A DNA stretch of 64,000 nucleotides from Thiopseudomonas sp. (GCA_018384595.1 JAHAYO010000018.1:62001-126000), one strand, 5' to 3'; shown: positions 34,647 to 46,535, numbered from the stretch's first letter. The notes: a model not told the origin generated them from the letters alone. Translations and numbers: made by a program.

Positions 34647-36587
34647 GTGAATGATTTGTCGAAAAACCTGTTGATGTGGTTTGTGATTGCTGCCGTTCTG
34701 GTGACTGTGATGAACAATTTTTCCACCACCAGCGAAACAGGCAAGATGACCTACAGTACATTCCTTGAAGAAGTGAATTCGGGGCGTGTGCAGCAGGTGA
34801 CCGTGGACGGCTATACCATCAGTGGCCGCCGTAGCGATGGTTCTACCTTTGAAACCGTGCGTCCGGCCATTCAGGACAACGGTCTGATGGGCGACTTGGT
34901 GGAAAACAATGTCACCATCGTCGGTAAGCAGCCTGAGCGTCAGAGCTTGTGGATGCAGCTACTGGTGGCCGCTTTCCCGATCCTGATTGTGTTTGCGTTG
35001 GTGATGTTTTTTATGCGCCAAATGCAGGGTGGCGGCGGTGGCCGTGGTAACCCAATGAGCTTTGGTAAGAGCAAGGCGCGCCTGTTGGCAGAAGACCAGA
35101 TCAAAACCACGCTGGCCGATGTGGCCGGCTGTGACGAAGCTAAAGAAGAAGTGGGCGAACTGGTCGAGTTCTTGCGCGATCCAAGTCGTTTCCAGCGTCT
35201 TGGCGGCAAGATTCCCCGTGGTGTATTGATGGTCGGTCAGCCTGGTACCGGTAAAACTTTGCTGGCCAAGGCAATTGCCGGCGAGGCTAAAGTACCGTTC
35301 TTCACCATTTCTGGTTCTGACTTTGTCGAGATGTTTGTTGGTGTTGGTGCTTCCCGTGTGCGCGACATGTTTGAACAGGCAAAGAAACACGCGCCTTGCA
35401 TCATCTTTATTGACGAGATTGACGCCGTTGGTCGCCACCGTGGTTCCGGTATGGGCGGTGGCCATGACGAGCGCGAGCAGACCTTGAACCAGTTGCTGGT
35501 GGAAATGGACGGTTTTGAAGACAACGATGGCGTGATTGTGATTGCTGCCACCAACCGCCCCGATGTACTGGACCCTGCATTGCTGCGCCCGGGCCGTTTT
35601 GACCGCCAAGTAGTGGTCGGCCTGCCGGATATCCGTGGTCGCGAACAGATTCTGCATGTACACATGCGCAAAGTTCCGGTGGATAAAGATGTGGATGCCG
35701 CGGTGATTGCCCGTGGTACGCCCGGTTTCTCTGGTGCGGATCTGGCCAACTTGGTCAACGAAGCGGCGCTGTTTGCTGCCCGTTCTGACCATCGTCTGGT
35801 CACCATGAAAGAGTTTGAGCTGGCCAAGGACAAGATCATGATGGGTGCCGAGCGCAAGTCCATGGTGATGTCGGAAAAAGAAAAGCTCAACACTGCTTAT
35901 CACGAAGCCGGTCACGCCATTGTTGGTCGTCTGGTGCCTGAGCACGATCCTGTGTACAAGGTATCCATTATTCCTCGTGGTCGTGCTTTGGGTGTGACCA
36001 TGTTTCTGCCGGAAGAAGACCGTTATAGCCTGTCTAAACGCGGCATTATCAGCCAGATTTGCTCGCTGTATGGTGGTCGTATTGCCGAGGAAATGACCCT
36101 TGGTTTTGAGGGCGTAACCACAGGTGCTTCCAACGATATTATGCGCGCGACCCAGCTAGCCAAGAATATGGTGACCAAGTGGGGTCTGTCGGAAAAACTT
36201 GGCCCGCTGCTGTATGCCGAGGACGAAAACGAAAGCTATCTTGGCCGCTCCGGTGGTGGTCATGTTGGTAATGTGTCCGGCGAAACCGCCAAGCTGATTG
36301 ATGCTGAAGTGCGCAAAATCATTGATGACAGCTACGCTACAGCTAAGCAGATTCTGCAAGATAACCGTGACAAGCTAGACGCCATGGCCGATGCGCTGAT
36401 GAAGTATGAAACCATTGACAGCGACCAGATTGACGACATCATGGCTGGCGTGCCAGTGCGTGAGCCAAAAGACTGGTCCGGTGGCGGTAACACACCACCA
36501 CCGAGCACCGAGCAACCTAGCGAGACCAGCGAATCGGAAGAGCCCCGTCCCGATGCGCCCATTGGTGGCCCGGCCGGCGAGCACTGA
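34647..36587 (+). CDS. ftsH: ATP-dependent zinc metalloprotease FtsH
   Basis: 646 residues, GTG start with AAAGGTG 8 bases upstream. Two membrane helices (~5-22 and ~103-122) flank a periplasmic domain; then the AAA+ domain with Walker A GQPGTGKT, Walker [13 protein letters not shown], the [13 protein letters not shown] pore-loop region and the second region of homology ending LRPGRFDRQ; then the zinc protease motif HEAGH with a third ligand in the LxxGGRxAEE region. The tail is Pro/Glu-rich. It degrades LpxC, RpoH and damaged membrane proteins. A hairpin lies in the gap before folP. Confidence 0.97.
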   Translation: MNDLSKNLLMWFVIAAVLVTVMNNFSTTSETGKMTYSTFLEEVNSGRVQQVTVDGYTISGRRSDGSTFETVRPAIQDNGLMGDLVENNVTIVGKQPERQSLWMQLLVAAFPILIVFALVMFFMRQMQGGGGGRGNPMSFGKSKARLLAEDQIKTTLADVAGCDEAKEEVGELVEFLRDPSRFQRLGGKIPRGVLMVGQPGTGKTLLAKAIAGEAKVPFFTISGSDFVEMFVGVGASRVRDMFEQAKKHAPCIIFIDEIDAVGRHRGSGMGGGHDEREQTLNQLLVEMDGFEDNDGVIVIAATNRPDVLDPALLRPGRFDRQVVVGLPDIRGREQILHVHMRKVPVDKDVDAAVIARGTPGFSGADLANLVNEAALFAARSDHRLVTMKEFELAKDKIMMGAERKSMVMSEKEKLNTAYHEAGHAIVGRLVPEHDPVYKVSIIPRGRALGVTMFLPEEDRYSLSKRGIISQICSLYGGRIAEEMTLGFEGVTTGASNDIMRATQLAKNMVTKWGLSEKLGPLLYAEDENESYLGRSGGGHVGNVSGETAKLIDAEVRKIIDDSYATAKQILQDNRDKLDAMADALMKYETIDSDQIDDIMAGVPVREPKDWSGGGNTPPPSTEQPSETSESEEPRPDAPIGGPAGEH

Positions 36588-36685
36588 AACGGCAGCACCC
36601 CGTAGGGCGCCTCAGCGGCGAATAGCGCTATGGCTGGGGCTGCCTACAGGCTCCCATTTCTGCGGACTAAAGGATTCCCCGACAC

Positions 36686-36708
36686 AACGGCGACGCAGAG
36701 TCGCCGTT
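36686..36708 (+). other. Hairpin between ftsH and folP
   Basis: Perfect 9-bp stem AACGGCGAC/GTCGCCGTT with a 5-base loop, followed by TGTGGTT rather than a T-run. It may be an attenuator or processing site setting folP levels relative to ftsH. Confidence 0.45.
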
Positions 36709-36740
36709 TGTGGTTAACCACGTTGAACTGGACATTTTTT

Positions 36741-37589
36741 ATGTCAGCCTTTCTACAGTGCGGTAAGCACCGCCTTGATCTTTCCACGCCCCATGTCATG
36801 GGGATTCTCAATATCACCCCCGACTCTTTCTCTGACGGCGGCCAGTACAACAGTCTGGATGCCGCGTTGCACCGTGCTGAAGAGATGCTTGCAGCGGGTG
36901 CATCTTTGCTGGATGTAGGGGGCGAATCCACCCGTCCTGGCGCACAAACTGTGAGTACGCAGCAGGAGCTTGACCGCGTGGCACCGCTGGTGGAAGCGCT
37001 GGTGCAAAATTTCGACTGCATTGTTTCGCTGGATAGCTCGACACCGCAGGTGATGACCGAGTGTGCCGCGCTGGGTGCGGGCTTACTTAATGACGTACGT
37101 TCATTGCAACGTGAAGGAGCCTTGCAGGCAGCAGCACAGACCGGACTGCCGGTGTGCCTGATGCACATGCGGGGCGAGCCGCAGACCATGCAGGATGCGC
37201 CACATTATGAGGATGTGACGGCTGAGGTGATGCAGTTTTTACAACAACGGACTGACGCTTGCTTGGCAGCGGGTATGAGTCGGCAGCAAATCATCCTCGA
37301 TCCTGGCTTTGGCTTTGCCAAGACGCTTGCGCATAACCTTGAGCTCTTTCACCGTTTGCCGCAGCTGCATGCGCTAGAATTGCCGCTTTTGGTGGGCGTG
37401 TCGCGTAAATCCATGATTGGCCAAGTTATCAACAAGCCGGTGGATGAACGCTTGGCGGGCAGTCTGGCGTTGGCGGTCATGGCGTTGGAGCGTGGGGCCA
37501 GCATTATTCGTGTGCATGACGTGGTACAAACCATGGATGCATTACAGCTTTTTCAAGCAGTACAAACAGGATGGCAGGAGCACCCATGA
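36741..37589 (+). CDS. folP: Dihydropteroate synthase
   Basis: 282 residues from ATG 36741 (the track start is 37 codons early). Condenses p-aminobenzoate with dihydropterin pyrophosphate in folate synthesis; target of sulfonamides. Seen: [15 protein letters not shown] (residues ~16-30), [38 protein letters not shown], and the terminal [12 protein letters not shown]. No purine-rich ribosome site precedes the ATG (TTTTTT), so translation may be weak or coupled. Its stop overlaps the glmM start. Confidence 0.96.
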   Translation: MSAFLQCGKHRLDLSTPHVMGILNITPDSFSDGGQYNSLDAALHRAEEMLAAGASLLDVGGESTRPGAQTVSTQQELDRVAPLVEALVQNFDCIVSLDSSTPQVMTECAALGAGLLNDVRSLQREGALQAAAQTGLPVCLMHMRGEPQTMQDAPHYEDVTAEVMQFLQQRTDACLAAGMSRQQIILDPGFGFAKTLAHNLELFHRLPQLHALELPLLVGVSRKSMIGQVINKPVDERLAGSLALAVMALERGASIIRVHDVVQTMDALQLFQAVQTGWQEHP

Positions 37590-38929
37590 GCAAAAAATAC
37601 TTTGGTACCGATGGGATTCGCGGGCGTGTAGGCGAGGCACCAATTACGCCGGATTTCATGCTCAGGCTGGGCTGGGCTGCCGGTATGGCGTTTAAACAGC
37701 AGGGTAAATGCAAAATTCTGGTGGGCAAAGACACGCGTATTTCCGGTTATATGTTTGAGTCGGCCCTGCAAGCGGGGTTGTCTGCAGCAGGGGCTGATGT
37801 GGCGTTGTTGGGGCCCATGCCTACGCCTGGGGTGGCTTATTTGTCGCGTACCTTCAAGGCAGAGGCGGGCATTGTGATCAGCGCCTCGCACAACCCGCAT
37901 TATGATAATGGCATCAAATTCTTCTCGACTTCAGGCAAAAAACTGCCGGACGAAATCGAGCAGATGATCGAGGAGCTGCTGGATACGCCGATGCAGGTAG
38001 CCGAGTCCGAGCACCTAGGCAAGGCATCGCGCATCAATGATGCGGCGGGCCGTTACATTGAGTTTTGCAAGAGCAGTGTGCCGACCAGCACCAATTTTTC
38101 GGGATTAAAAATCGTCATTGACTGCGCCCATGGCGCCACCTATCGCATAGCGCCCAGTGTGTTTAGCGAGCTGGGTGTTGATGTGGTTACCATCGGTAAT
38201 CAACCGGACGGCATTAATATCAATGCGGGTGTGGGTTCGACCAGCATGGCTGCATTGCAGAAAGCCGTGGTTGAGCAGGGTGCAGACATGGGCATTGCTT
38301 TTGACGGCGATGGCGACCGTGTGCAGATGGTAGATCATACCGGTGCGATTCTGGATGGTGATGACTTGCTGTATATCATTGCCACCGACCTGATCGAGCG
38401 CGAGCGCTTGCCTGCCGGTACCGGCGTGGTTGGTACTTTGATGACCAACTTCGGCCTTGAGATGGCATTGGGTCAGCTGGGAGTGCCGTTTGTGCGCGCC
38501 AATGTGGGTGACCGCTATGTCATGCAGGAGATGGAAGAGCGCGGCTGGGTGCTGGGCGGTGAGGGTTCGGGGCATATTCTCTGTACCCAGCATCACACCA
38601 CAGGCGATGGCATTATTGCCGCGTTGCAGGTGTTGTTGGCGGTGCGCCGTCGTGGCAATAGCCTTGCCACGGAGCGTCTAGCTTGGAACAAGTTGCCGCA
38701 AACGCTGATCAACGTGCGCTTTGCAGGTGGCTGCGATCCGCTGGAGCACCCAGAGGTGATTGCGCAGGTTGAGCGAGTGACCACCGAGCTGGCAGGGCGC
38801 GGGCGTGTGTTGCTGCGCAAGTCGGGTACCGAGCCTTTGGTGCGGGTTATGGTGGAAGGCGAGAATAAGGCTGAGGTGTTGCGTCATGCCCAGGCTTTGG
38901 CCGCCGTGGTCGAGCAGGCGTGCGGCTGA
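37586..38929 (+). CDS. glmM: Phosphoglucosamine mutase
   Basis: 447 residues from ATG 37586, overlapping the folP stop as ATGA, with CAGGAG upstream. Converts glucosamine 6-phosphate to the 1-phosphate for UDP-GlcNAc. Begins [16 protein letters not shown]; the phosphoserine active site is [15 protein letters not shown] (Ser about 102); the metal loop is [12 protein letters not shown]; the sugar-binding loop GGEGSGHIL; and the phosphate-binding loop [14 protein letters not shown]. Length equals E. coli GlmM (445) within two residues. Confidence 0.97.
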   Translation: MSKKYFGTDGIRGRVGEAPITPDFMLRLGWAAGMAFKQQGKCKILVGKDTRISGYMFESALQAGLSAAGADVALLGPMPTPGVAYLSRTFKAEAGIVISASHNPHYDNGIKFFSTSGKKLPDEIEQMIEELLDTPMQVAESEHLGKASRINDAAGRYIEFCKSSVPTSTNFSGLKIVIDCAHGATYRIAPSVFSELGVDVVTIGNQPDGININAGVGSTSMAALQKAVVEQGADMGIAFDGDGDRVQMVDHTGAILDGDDLLYIIATDLIERERLPAGTGVVGTLMTNFGLEMALGQLGVPFVRANVGDRYVMQEMEERGWVLGGEGSGHILCTQHHTTGDGIIAALQVLLAVRRRGNSLATERLAWNKLPQTLINVRFAGGCDPLEHPEVIAQVERVTTELAGRGRVLLRKSGTEPLVRVMVEGENKAEVLRHAQALAAVVEQACG

Positions 38930-38994
38930 TTTAGCTTGCATGCGGCTCAAGCCTTGAGTACTATCTGCACCCACTTTGAGGTACGGGGATAGCT

Positions 38995-39744
38995 ATGCGT
39001 CGTCCACTGGTAGCGGGTAACTGGAAAATGAACGGCAGTTTGCAGCAGGTTTCTGCCTTGCTGGCTGCACTCGATTCTCTTGCGTTGCCGGATACGGTTG
39101 ATGTGGCAGTATTTCCGTCCATGCCGCACTTGATTCTGGCAGCAGATAAGCTCAAGGCTATTGCAGTCGGTGCGCAGGACTGCTCCGTACAGGCAGGTTT
39201 TGCTGCTATGACGGGTGAAACCTCAGCAACCCAGTTAAAAGATGCTGGATGTTCGCTGGTGTTGGTCGGGCACTCCGAGCGTCGCGAGTTACAAGGCGAA
39301 ACAGACGATGTGGTTGCCAGCAAATTTGTTGCGGCCCAGTCAGCAGGTTTGGTTCCTGTGTTGTGTGTCGGTGAAACCTTGCAGCAACGCGAGCAGGGTA
39401 AGGCTATTGAAACCGTTACTGAGCAGGTTGAGGCGGTCATTCGTACTGCGGGTGTGGATGCCTTGGCAAATAGCGTGCTGGCGTATGAGCCGGTTTGGGC
39501 TATTGGTACGGGCTTGACGGCATCACCTGAGCAGGCGCAGCAAGTGCATGAGGCCTTACGCAATGCAGTAGCCTGTCATAGTGATGCGGTCGCGCAGGGT
39601 TTGCGGATTGTGTATGGCGGCAGTGTGAAGGCTGCCAGTGCTGCAGAGCTGTTTGCGCAGCAAGATATTGATGGCGGTCTAGTGGGCGGTGCCTCGCTGG
39701 ATCCTGATGAATTTGGCGCTATTATTGTCGCCGCAGGAAAATAA
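38995..39744 (+). CDS. tpiA: Triosephosphate isomerase
   Basis: 249 residues. GNWKMNGS at the start holds the substrate Asn and Lys; [10 protein letters not shown] contains the catalytic His; [20 protein letters not shown] contains the catalytic Glu and flexible loop 6; IVYGGSVKA and VGGASL complete the phosphate-binding loops. Interconverts dihydroxyacetone phosphate and glyceraldehyde 3-phosphate. Gene order glmM-tpiA-secG is typical of pseudomonads; secG starts one base after its stop. Confidence 0.97.
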   Translation: MRRPLVAGNWKMNGSLQQVSALLAALDSLALPDTVDVAVFPSMPHLILAADKLKAIAVGAQDCSVQAGFAAMTGETSATQLKDAGCSLVLVGHSERRELQGETDDVVASKFVAAQSAGLVPVLCVGETLQQREQGKAIETVTEQVEAVIRTAGVDALANSVLAYEPVWAIGTGLTASPEQAQQVHEALRNAVACHSDAVAQGLRIVYGGSVKAASAAELFAQQDIDGGLVGGASLDPDEFGAIIVAAGK

Positions 39745-39745
39745 G

Positions 39746-40153
39746 ATGCTTGAGCCGGTAATTATCATCGTTCATCTGGTCATGGCCATTGCGCTGGTTG
39801 GCTTGGTTTTGATTCAGCAAGGTAAGGGTGCCGAAGCAGGCGCTTCGTTTGGTTCCGGCGCGTCCGCAACCGTATTTGGCGCGCAAGGAACCGGTAGCTT
39901 TTTTAGTCGCATCACTGCTATACTAGCCGCCGTTTTCTTTGCCACCAGCTTGGGTTTGGCGTTTTATGCCAAGCAGCGGGCCAGCGGTGTTGAGGAAATT
40001 GGCTTGCCAAGCCTTGAGGTTCAACAGGCACCGGTTGTTAAACAAGTAACAGGTGATGTTCCTCAGCTTGAGGCGGTAGAGGCAGAGAACGAAAGTGATT
40101 TGCCTGTTGTGGAAGCCCAAGATACAGAAGCGGATATTCCGCAGGCTGAGTAA
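39746..40153 (+). CDS. secG: Protein-export membrane protein SecG
   Basis: 135 residues from ATG 39746 with GCAGGA 8 bases upstream. Two transmembrane helices with the family motif [26 protein letters not shown] between them and [26 protein letters not shown] as the second helix. The C-terminus (~75 residues) is acidic and Glu/Val-rich, longer than in E. coli (110 in total). Accessory subunit of SecYEG. The tRNA-Leu gene follows after 12 bases and is likely part of the same primary transcript. Confidence 0.94.
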   Translation: MLEPVIIIVHLVMAIALVGLVLIQQGKGAEAGASFGSGASATVFGAQGTGSFFSRITAILAAVFFATSLGLAFYAKQRASGVEEIGLPSLEVQQAPVVKQVTGDVPQLEAVEAENESDLPVVEAQDTEADIPQAE

Positions 40154-40165
40154 GTAGTCAGTTTT

Positions 40166-40252
40166 GCCGAGGTGGTGGAATTGGTAGACACGCTACCTTG
40201 AGGTGGTAGTGGCCTAACGGCTGTAGGGGTTCGAGTCCCCTTCTCGGTACCA
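40166..40252 (+). tRNA. tRNA-Leu (GAG)
   Basis: 87 bases with encoded CCA. Acceptor GCCGAGG pairs with TTCTCGGT region (two G-U pairs), the anticodon stem CTACC/GGTAG frames loop TTGAGGT, anticodon GAG, and a long variable arm marks a class II tRNA. T-arm GGGGTTCGAGTCCCC. The secG-tRNA-Leu-rimP position matches E. coli leuU; the tRNA-Met often found next to it is absent here. Confidence 0.96.
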
Positions 40253-40256
40253 TTTT

Positions 40257-40287
40257 CAAGTCGCGCATGTCGCGGCTTGACTTTTTT
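40257..40287 (+). terminator. Terminator-like hairpin 1 before rimP
   Basis: CAAGTCGCG/CGCGGCTTG stem (one G-U) followed by ACTTTTTT, 5 bases after tRNA-Leu. Confidence 0.8.
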
Positions 40288-40393
40288 AGGGCTGGCACAT
40301 AGAATTGCGCCGCTTTCATTGCAGGATGTTAGTTGTTCTGCACTGCCTGGGTTCAGCCTGTACGCAAGCAGGTGAAAACAGGATTCTCATCAG

Positions 40394-40414
40394 GCCCCTT
40401 TTAGGGGCTTTTTT
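40394..40414 (+). terminator. Terminator-like hairpin 2 before rimP
   Basis: GCCCCT-TTT-AGGGGC followed by TTTTTT. Confidence 0.85.
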
Positions 40415-40451
40415 ATGGGCCGCACACATCAAAGTGCCGCCATTTAGGATG

Positions 40452-40472
40452 TGGGCTTTAGGCCCATTTTTT
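40452..40472 (+). terminator. Terminator-like hairpin 3 before rimP
   Basis: TGGGC-TTTAG-GCCCA followed by six T, then TATTTCC; 35 bases before the rimP start. As it lies inside the probable leader it may act as an attenuator. Confidence 0.75.
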
Positions 40473-40507
40473 ATTTCCGAAATGTACACGAGCACAGTGG
40501 AGGGCAG

Positions 40508-40963
40508 ATGAGCAAGCTGCAAGAGCTGCAGGCAATCCTGACACCGGTTGTCGAAGCCATGGAATTTCAGTGCTGGGGGATTGAGTTTATATCCCAGGGT
40601 CGGCATTCCGTGCTGAGGGTTTTTATTGAGCATGAACAGGGTATAGGGGTAGATGACTGCGAAAAAGTTAGCCGTCAACTCAGTGCGGTGCTGGACGTAG
40701 AAGATCCAATTGCCGGCGAGTACATGCTGGAAGTGTCATCGCCCGGTATGGATCGGCCACTGTTTACCCTTGAGCAATTCGCTGCCTATGTGGGGCACCA
40801 AGTCAAGATTAAAACGCGGGTGGCCATTGAGGAGCGTCGTAACTTTCAGGGCGCGTTGCGTGGGGTGGAAGATCAGGATGTTGTGGTGCAGGTGGATCAA
40901 TATGAATACCTGATCCCGATTGATTCTATTGATAAAGCAACTGTAGTTCCGGTTTTTGACTGA
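40508..40963 (+). CDS. rimP: Ribosome maturation factor RimP
   Basis: 151 residues from ATG 40508 with GGAGGG upstream; the track start is inside the leader hairpins. N-terminal domain (residues ~1-85) with [24 protein letters not shown] and the [13 protein letters not shown] hinge motif, then an Sm-like C-terminal domain. Needed for 30S maturation. First gene of the rimP-nusA-infB operon; a small hairpin ACAGGGC/GCCCTGT overlaps its stop codon. Confidence 0.95.
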   Translation: MSKLQELQAILTPVVEAMEFQCWGIEFISQGRHSVLRVFIEHEQGIGVDDCEKVSRQLSAVLDVEDPIAGEYMLEVSSPGMDRPLFTLEQFAAYVGHQVKIKTRVAIEERRNFQGALRGVEDQDVVVQVDQYEYLIPIDSIDKATVVPVFD

Positions 40964-41005
40964 CAGGGCCAAGCCCTGTGAGCCTGTAATAATAGAGGCA
41001 AACAA

Positions 41006-42487
41006 ATGAGCAAAGAAATTCTGCTGGTAGTTGAGTCGGTTTCCAACGAAAAGGGAGTTCCGGCTGAAGATATTTTCGAAGCGCTGGAAATTGCGCTGGC
41101 AACAGCGACCAAGAAAAACTATGAAGATGAAGTGGATCTGCGTGTTGAGATCAACCGCCAAACAGGTGCCTACGACACCTTCCGCCGCTGGCTGGTGGTG
41201 ACCGACGAAGAGCTGGATGACCCCGCACACCAATACACCCCAGATATGCTGCCGGCGCAGTATGCCGACAAGCAGGTGGGTGACCTGATTGAAGAACAGG
41301 TGGAGTCCATCGAATTTGGCCGGATTGCCGCGCAGACCGCCAAACAGGTAATCGTGCAGAAAGTGCGAGAAGCCGAGCGGGCGCAACTGGTTGAAGCGTA
41401 TCGCAGCAAACTGGGCGAAATTATTTCTGGTACGGTCAAGAAAGTGACCCGCGACAACGTCATCATTGATCTGGGCAATAATGCCGAGGCGTTGCTGGCA
41501 CGGGAAGAAACCATTCCGCGTGAAAATTTCCGTGTAGGCACCCGTATCCGTGCGCTGCTCAAAGAAATTCGCAGCGATCAGCGTGGTCCGCAACTGGTGT
41601 TGTCGCGCACCGCGCCCGAAATGATCATGGAGTTGTTCCGCATTGAGGTGCCGGAAATTTCTGAGGGGCTGATCGAAATTATGGCGGCTGCCCGCGATCC
41701 GGGGGCGCGTGCCAAGATTGCTGTGCGTTCCAAGGACAAGCGCATTGATCCGCAGGGTGCCTGTATCGGCATGCGTGGTTCGCGTGTGCAAGCGGTGACA
41801 GGCGAGCTGGGCGGCGAGCGTGTGGATATCGTCCTGTGGGATGAAAACATGGCGCAGTTTGTGATTAATGCCATGGCCCCTGCCGAGGTGGTGGCCATCA
41901 TCGTTGATGAAGATGCCCATTCCATGGACATTGCCGTTGCCGAAGACAATCTGGCCCAGGCCATTGGTCGCGGTGGTCAGAATGTGCGTTTGGCGTCGCA
42001 GCTCACTGGTTGGACGCTCAACGTAATGACTGAGTCTGATATTCAGGCACGCCAGCAGCAAGAAACAGGCAGCATCTTGCGCCTGTTTGTCGAAGAGCTG
42101 GATGTGGACGAAGAACTGGCTCAGGTTTTGGTGGATGAAGGCTTCAGTTCGCTGGACGAAGTAGCCTATGTCCCCATGGAAGAAATGTTGGAAATTGAAG
42201 GATTTGATGAAAATATTGTCAATGAGCTGCGTGCTCGGGCCAAAGATCGCCTGTTGTCACGTGCCATTGCCACCGAAGAAAAGCTGGCAAATATCCAGCC
42301 GGAGCAGGATTTGCTTGATCTGGAAGGCATGACCAAGGAGCTGGCGGTTGAGCTGGCTTCCCGTGGTGTACTGAGTCGCGAAGATCTTGCCGAACAGTCC
42401 ATTGATGACTTGCTGGAAATTGCAGGCATGGATGAAGAAAATGCCGGCAAGCTGATCATGGCCGCCCGCGCCCACTGGTTTGAATAA
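41006..42487 (+). CDS. nusA: Transcription termination/antitermination factor NusA
   Basis: 493 residues. Order of domains: N-terminal RNA-polymerase-binding domain (1-~130), S1 domain ([19 protein letters not shown], ~135-200), KH1 and KH2 ([45 protein letters not shown]), and two C-terminal acidic repeats ([40 protein letters not shown]) typical of gammaproteobacteria, which bind the RNA polymerase alpha C-terminal domain or lambda N. In E. coli NusA represses its own operon through leader terminators, matching the hairpins seen upstream of rimP. Confidence 0.97.
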   Translation: MSKEILLVVESVSNEKGVPAEDIFEALEIALATATKKNYEDEVDLRVEINRQTGAYDTFRRWLVVTDEELDDPAHQYTPDMLPAQYADKQVGDLIEEQVESIEFGRIAAQTAKQVIVQKVREAERAQLVEAYRSKLGEIISGTVKKVTRDNVIIDLGNNAEALLAREETIPRENFRVGTRIRALLKEIRSDQRGPQLVLSRTAPEMIMELFRIEVPEISEGLIEIMAAARDPGARAKIAVRSKDKRIDPQGACIGMRGSRVQAVTGELGGERVDIVLWDENMAQFVINAMAPAEVVAIIVDEDAHSMDIAVAEDNLAQAIGRGGQNVRLASQLTGWTLNVMTESDIQARQQQETGSILRLFVEELDVDEELAQVLVDEGFSSLDEVAYVPMEEMLEIEGFDENIVNELRARAKDRLLSRAIATEEKLANIQPEQDLLDLEGMTKELAVELASRGVLSREDLAEQSIDDLLEIAGMDEENAGKLIMAARAHWFE

Positions 42488-42515
42488 GCACGTAGCGGCT
42501 TGAGGAGGAGTTCAC

Positions 42516-45002
42516 ATGACGCAAGTCACGGTTAAAGATCTGGCACAAACGGTTGACACACCCGTCGAGCGTTTGCTTCAGCAAATGAAAGAAGCCGGTT
42601 TACCGCATAGCAAGGCCACTGATGCGGTCAGTGATGCCGAAAAACAAAAGCTGCTGGCTCATCTGAGTGCAGCACCGGGCGCTGTTGCCGCAGAGGGCAA
42701 GAAAATCACCCTGCAGCGCAAGACCACCACAACCCTGCGTGCGTCTGGCAGCAAAACTATCAGCGTTGAAGTGCGCAAAAAGCGCACTTATGTCAAACGC
42801 GCCGAAGAGGCTACCACCGATAAGCCGGCTACAGCTGCAGCCGCGCCCGCTGCTAGCGCAGAGCCGGTGGTGGACATCATTAAGGAAGCAGAGCGCAAGC
42901 GTATTGAAGCGGTAGGGCAGGCACGTCTGGCTAAGGAAAAAGAAGCAAAAGCCCAAGCAGCTGCTGCCCAGCCTGAGCCAGAGAAAGCGCCTGCGACGCC
43001 TGCCCCTGTGGTGGCTGCGGTAACCGAGCCGGTAGCCAAACCCGTTGAGCGTAAAAAGGAAGAGCCTAAGCGCACCGTGCGCCGCGAAGAGGACGACCGC
43101 CGTGACCGCAAACCGGCTGCTGCGCGTCCGGCCACCGGTCGCAAGATCAGCCTGCGTGATGATGACGAGGGTGGACGCCGTGGCGGACGCCGTGGTGGCA
43201 AGAGTAAGAAGCGCAACGAGCATGGTTTCCAAGCACCTACCGCACCCATCGTGCGTGAAGTGCAGATTGGCGAAACCATTACTGTTGCCGAGCTGGCCTC
43301 GCAGATGTCAGTTAAGGGCGGCGAAGTGGTCAAGTTTATGTTCAAACTTGGCACGCCCGTCACCATCAACCAGGTGTTGGACCAAGAAACTGCCGCTCTG
43401 GTAGCCGAAGAAATGGGTCACAAGTACAAGTTTGTTAGCGATGACATCCTTGAAGAGCAGCTGGCTGAATCCTTGAAGATGGACGGTGAATCCTTCCAGC
43501 GCGCGCCGGTAGTTACCGTAATGGGTCACGTTGACCACGGTAAAACCTCGCTGCTGGACTATATCCGCCGCGCCAAGGTTGCCACCGGCGAAGCGGGCGG
43601 TATTACCCAGCACATCGGTGCTTATCACGTTAAAACCGATGGCGGCATGATTACCTTCTTGGATACCCCTGGTCACGCAGCCTTTACTGCCATGCGTGCG
43701 CGCGGTGCCAAGGCAACCGATATCGTCATTCTGGTAGTTGCTGCCGATGACGGCGTGATGCCGCAAACCATCGAGGGTATCCAACACGCTAAAGCGGCCG
43801 GTGTGCCCATCATTGTTGCGGTAAACAAAATCGACAAGCCTGAAGCCGATCCAGACCGCATCAAAAACGATCTGGCCCAGCACGATGTCATCCCAGAAGA
43901 GTGGGGTGGTGACACTCAGTTTGTGCATGTGTCTGCCAAAAAAGGCACCGGCATTGACGCGCTGCTGGAAGCGGTACTGGTGCAGTCCGAAGTACTGGAA
44001 CTGACCGCTATTCCTAGTGCCTCTGGTCGTGGTGTAGTGATTGAATCCCGTCTGGACAAGGGCCGTGGCCCGATTGCCTCTGTGTTGGTACAGAACGGTA
44101 CTCTGCGTCAGGGCGACATGGTGCTGGTGGGTGTCAACTTTGGCCGCGTGCGTGCCATGATGGATGAAAACGGCAAGCCGATTCAGGAAGCCGGTCCATC
44201 TATTCCAGTGGAAATCCTTGGTTTGGATGGCACCCCGGATGCGGGTGACGAAATGACCGTGGTCGCGGACGAGAAAAAAGCCCGTGAAATCGCGCTGTTC
44301 CGTCAGGGCAAGTACCGCGAGGTCAAGCTGGCCCGTGCCTCCGCCGGCAAGCTGGAAAACATCTTCGAAAGCATGGGCCAGGAAGAGAAGAAAGTTCTCA
44401 ACGTGGTTATCAAAGCCGACGTGCGCGGAACTCTGGAAGCCCTGCAATCCTCGCTCACCGAGCTGGGTAACGATGAAGTTGAAGTGTGCGTAGTGGGTGG
44501 TGGCGTTGGTGGTATCACCGAAAGCGACGCCAACTTGGCGCTGGCGTCCAACGCGGTCATCTTTGGTTTCAACGTGCGTGCCGATGCCGGTGCGCGCAAG
44601 ATTGTCGAAACCGAAAGTCTGGATATGCGCTACTACAACATCATCTACGACATCATCGAGGACGTGAAGAAAGCCCTGACCGGCATGCTGGGCAGCGACC
44701 TGCGTGAGCAGATCGTCGGTATTGCCGAGGTGCGTGATGTATTCCGTTCGCCGAAGATTGGCGCTATTGCCGGTTGTATGGTGATTGAAGGTACGGTACT
44801 GCGTAGTCGTCCGATTCGCGTACTGCGTGATGACGTGGTGATCTTTGAGGGCGAGCTGGAATCTCTGCGCCGCTTTAAAGATGACGTCAGTGAAGTGCGT
44901 CACGGCATGGAGTGCGGTATTGGCGTCAAGAGTTACAACGACGTCAAGGTCGGCGACAAGATTGAGGTGTTCGAGAAGGTCGAAGTGGCCCGTACCCTCT
45001 GA
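42516..45002 (+). CDS. infB: Translation initiation factor IF-2
   Basis: 828 residues. N-terminal IF2-N subdomain ([25 protein letters not shown]), a long Ala/Lys/Glu/Pro-rich linker (~90-235, with [14 protein letters not shown]), a second IF2-N (~245-330), the G domain with [16 protein letters not shown] (G1), DTPGHAAF (G3) and VAVNKIDKP (G4), then domains II, III and fMet-tRNA-binding IV. Length is near Pseudomonas IF-2. A GC hairpin with TGTTGCTTT follows (45029-45063) and may lower rbfA expression relative to infB. Confidence 0.97.
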   Translation: MTQVTVKDLAQTVDTPVERLLQQMKEAGLPHSKATDAVSDAEKQKLLAHLSAAPGAVAAEGKKITLQRKTTTTLRASGSKTISVEVRKKRTYVKRAEEATTDKPATAAAAPAASAEPVVDIIKEAERKRIEAVGQARLAKEKEAKAQAAAAQPEPEKAPATPAPVVAAVTEPVAKPVERKKEEPKRTVRREEDDRRDRKPAAARPATGRKISLRDDDEGGRRGGRRGGKSKKRNEHGFQAPTAPIVREVQIGETITVAELASQMSVKGGEVVKFMFKLGTPVTINQVLDQETAALVAEEMGHKYKFVSDDILEEQLAESLKMDGESFQRAPVVTVMGHVDHGKTSLLDYIRRAKVATGEAGGITQHIGAYHVKTDGGMITFLDTPGHAAFTAMRARGAKATDIVILVVAADDGVMPQTIEGIQHAKAAGVPIIVAVNKIDKPEADPDRIKNDLAQHDVIPEEWGGDTQFVHVSAKKGTGIDALLEAVLVQSEVLELTAIPSASGRGVVIESRLDKGRGPIASVLVQNGTLRQGDMVLVGVNFGRVRAMMDENGKPIQEAGPSIPVEILGLDGTPDAGDEMTVVADEKKAREIALFRQGKYREVKLARASAGKLENIFESMGQEEKKVLNVVIKADVRGTLEALQSSLTELGNDEVEVCVVGGGVGGITESDANLALASNAVIFGFNVRADAGARKIVETESLDMRYYNIIYDIIEDVKKALTGMLGSDLREQIVGIAEVRDVFRSPKIGAIAGCMVIEGTVLRSRPIRVLRDDVVIFEGELESLRRFKDDVSEVRHGMECGIGVKSYNDVKVGDKIEVFEKVEVARTL

Positions 45003-45028
45003 TCAGCATTGCCAAGTGAGTGAATGAC

Positions 45029-45066
45029 AACGGCACGCACGGGTAACCTGCGTGCCGTTTGTTGCT
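45029..45066 (+). terminator. Hairpin between infB and rbfA
   Basis: Perfect 11-bp stem AACGGCACGCA/TGCGTGCCGTT with 9-base loop followed by TGTTGCTTT; partial terminator or mRNA-processing site inside the operon. Confidence 0.55.
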
Positions 45067-45096
45067 TTGAACTACGCCCGATGAGGCAAGAAAACG

Positions 45097-45486
45097 ATGA
45101 GTAAACAATACAGCCGTGCCCAGCGAGTGGGCGACCAGATTCAGCGAGAGCTGGCAGTGCTGATTCCGCGTGAAGTTAAGGACCCGCGCCTAGGCTTTGT
45201 CACCCTGACCGGCGTGGATGTTAGCCGTGACCTGGGGCATGCCAAGGTGTTTATCACGCTGATGAATAGTGAAGATCAGGCGAGCATTGATGCCAACCTT
45301 GAGTTACTTAACGAAGCAGGTGGTTATTTGCGTATGTTGCTGGGCAAGGCGATTAAGATGCGCAGCGTTCCCCAACTGCATTTTTACTATGACGAAAGCG
45401 TCAGCCGCGGAGCCTACCTGTCATCCCTGATCGACCGAGCCATGGCCAGCGACCGTAACAATCAACATGCGGATGGAGAGGACTGA
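45097..45486 (+). CDS. rbfA: 30S ribosome-binding factor RbfA
   Basis: 129 residues with the KH-like fold: [36 protein letters not shown] opening and the [23 protein letters not shown] segment near residue 95-115. Cold-shock-linked assembly factor acting on the 16S 5' helix. truB begins directly at the next base after the TGA with GTG, so the two are coupled. Confidence 0.95.
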   Translation: MSKQYSRAQRVGDQIQRELAVLIPREVKDPRLGFVTLTGVDVSRDLGHAKVFITLMNSEDQASIDANLELLNEAGGYLRMLLGKAIKMRSVPQLHFYYDESVSRGAYLSSLIDRAMASDRNNQHADGED

Positions 45487-46407
45487 GTGAACCAGCAGGT
45501 CAAGCGCAAACGCCGCGCGATCAGCGGCATTCTTATTCTCGATAAACCGTACGGCTTTAGCTCCAACGGCGCACTGCAAAAGGTGCGTTGGCTGCTCAAT
45601 GCAGAAAAGGGCGGCCATACCGGCAGCCTTGATCCGCTGGCCACGGGTGTGTTGCCGTTGTGTTTTGGCGAGGCGACCAAGTTTTCCCGCTATCTGCTGG
45701 ATGCCGACAAAACCTACGAAGCCGACATCCGTCTGGGCGTCACCACCGATACCGCGGATGCCGAAGGGCAGGTGCTGGAAACCCGTCCAGTCACTGTGGA
45801 TGAGGCTGCGGTTGAGGCGGTGTTGCCGCAGTTTCGTGGTGATATTCTGCAGGTGCCCCCCATGTATTCGGCACTGAAAAAAGACGGTCAGCCGCTATAC
45901 AAGCTGGCCCGTGCCGGCGAGGTGGTCGAGCGCAAGGCGCGTCCGGTGCATATTGCCGAGCTAACGCTACTTTCGCTGCAGGACGGCTTGCTGCGTGTGC
46001 GTGTTGCGTGCAGCAAGGGCACCTATATTCGCAGCCTCGCCGAAGACATCGGCGCGGCGCTGGGCTGTGGTGCCCATGTGGCCGGCTTGCGTCGTACGGT
46101 TGCCGGCCCCTTTGATCTGAGCCGCTCAGTCACTTTGGATGCGTTGATTGCCTTGCAGGAAGAGCAGGGTAGTGAGGCGTTGGATTCGCTGTTATTACCA
46201 TCCGACGCTGGCCTTCTGGACTGGCCGCAGGTGCAACTGACCGAGCACAGCAGTTTTTATTGGCAAAACGGCCAGCCGGTGCGAGCGCCAGGTGCACCGC
46301 AGGATGGTCTGCTGCGTGTCTACAATCACCACGACGAATTTATTGGCGTGGCAGAGATGGATGATGACGGACTGGTTGCGCCCAGGCGGCTGGTTAGGTC
46401 ACAATAG
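45487..46407 (+). CDS. truB: tRNA pseudouridine(55) synthase
   Basis: 306 residues, GTG start immediately after the rbfA stop. Makes pseudouridine 55 in the tRNA T loop. Catalytic Asp lies in [24 protein letters not shown]; the [20 protein letters not shown] and [17 protein letters not shown] motifs and the [14 protein letters not shown] segment are all present. A C-terminal PUA-like domain covers ~245-306. Last gene before rpsO. Confidence 0.96.
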   Translation: MNQQVKRKRRAISGILILDKPYGFSSNGALQKVRWLLNAEKGGHTGSLDPLATGVLPLCFGEATKFSRYLLDADKTYEADIRLGVTTDTADAEGQVLETRPVTVDEAAVEAVLPQFRGDILQVPPMYSALKKDGQPLYKLARAGEVVERKARPVHIAELTLLSLQDGLLRVRVACSKGTYIRSLAEDIGAALGCGAHVAGLRRTVAGPFDLSRSVTLDALIALQEEQGSEALDSLLLPSDAGLLDWPQVQLTEHSSFYWQNGQPVRAPGAPQDGLLRVYNHHDEFIGVAEMDDDGLVAPRRLVRSQ

Positions 46408-46535
46408 CCAAGTTTTTCCGGCCCTTTTATGGTCGGTCTGTGGGTGGCTGTCGGCAGGCGCGGTCATTCCATTTCTTAACACGGGATTCGCCCCGCAGGG
46501 CATGCCCGGCCTGTCCACCAGTAAAGGAGCCAGAC

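Noticed and set aside
42600-44903. Long minus-strand ORFs opposite infB (531 residues) and pnp (544 residues)
   Set aside because: They are mirror frames of well-conserved genes, His/Thr/Phe-rich with no domains.
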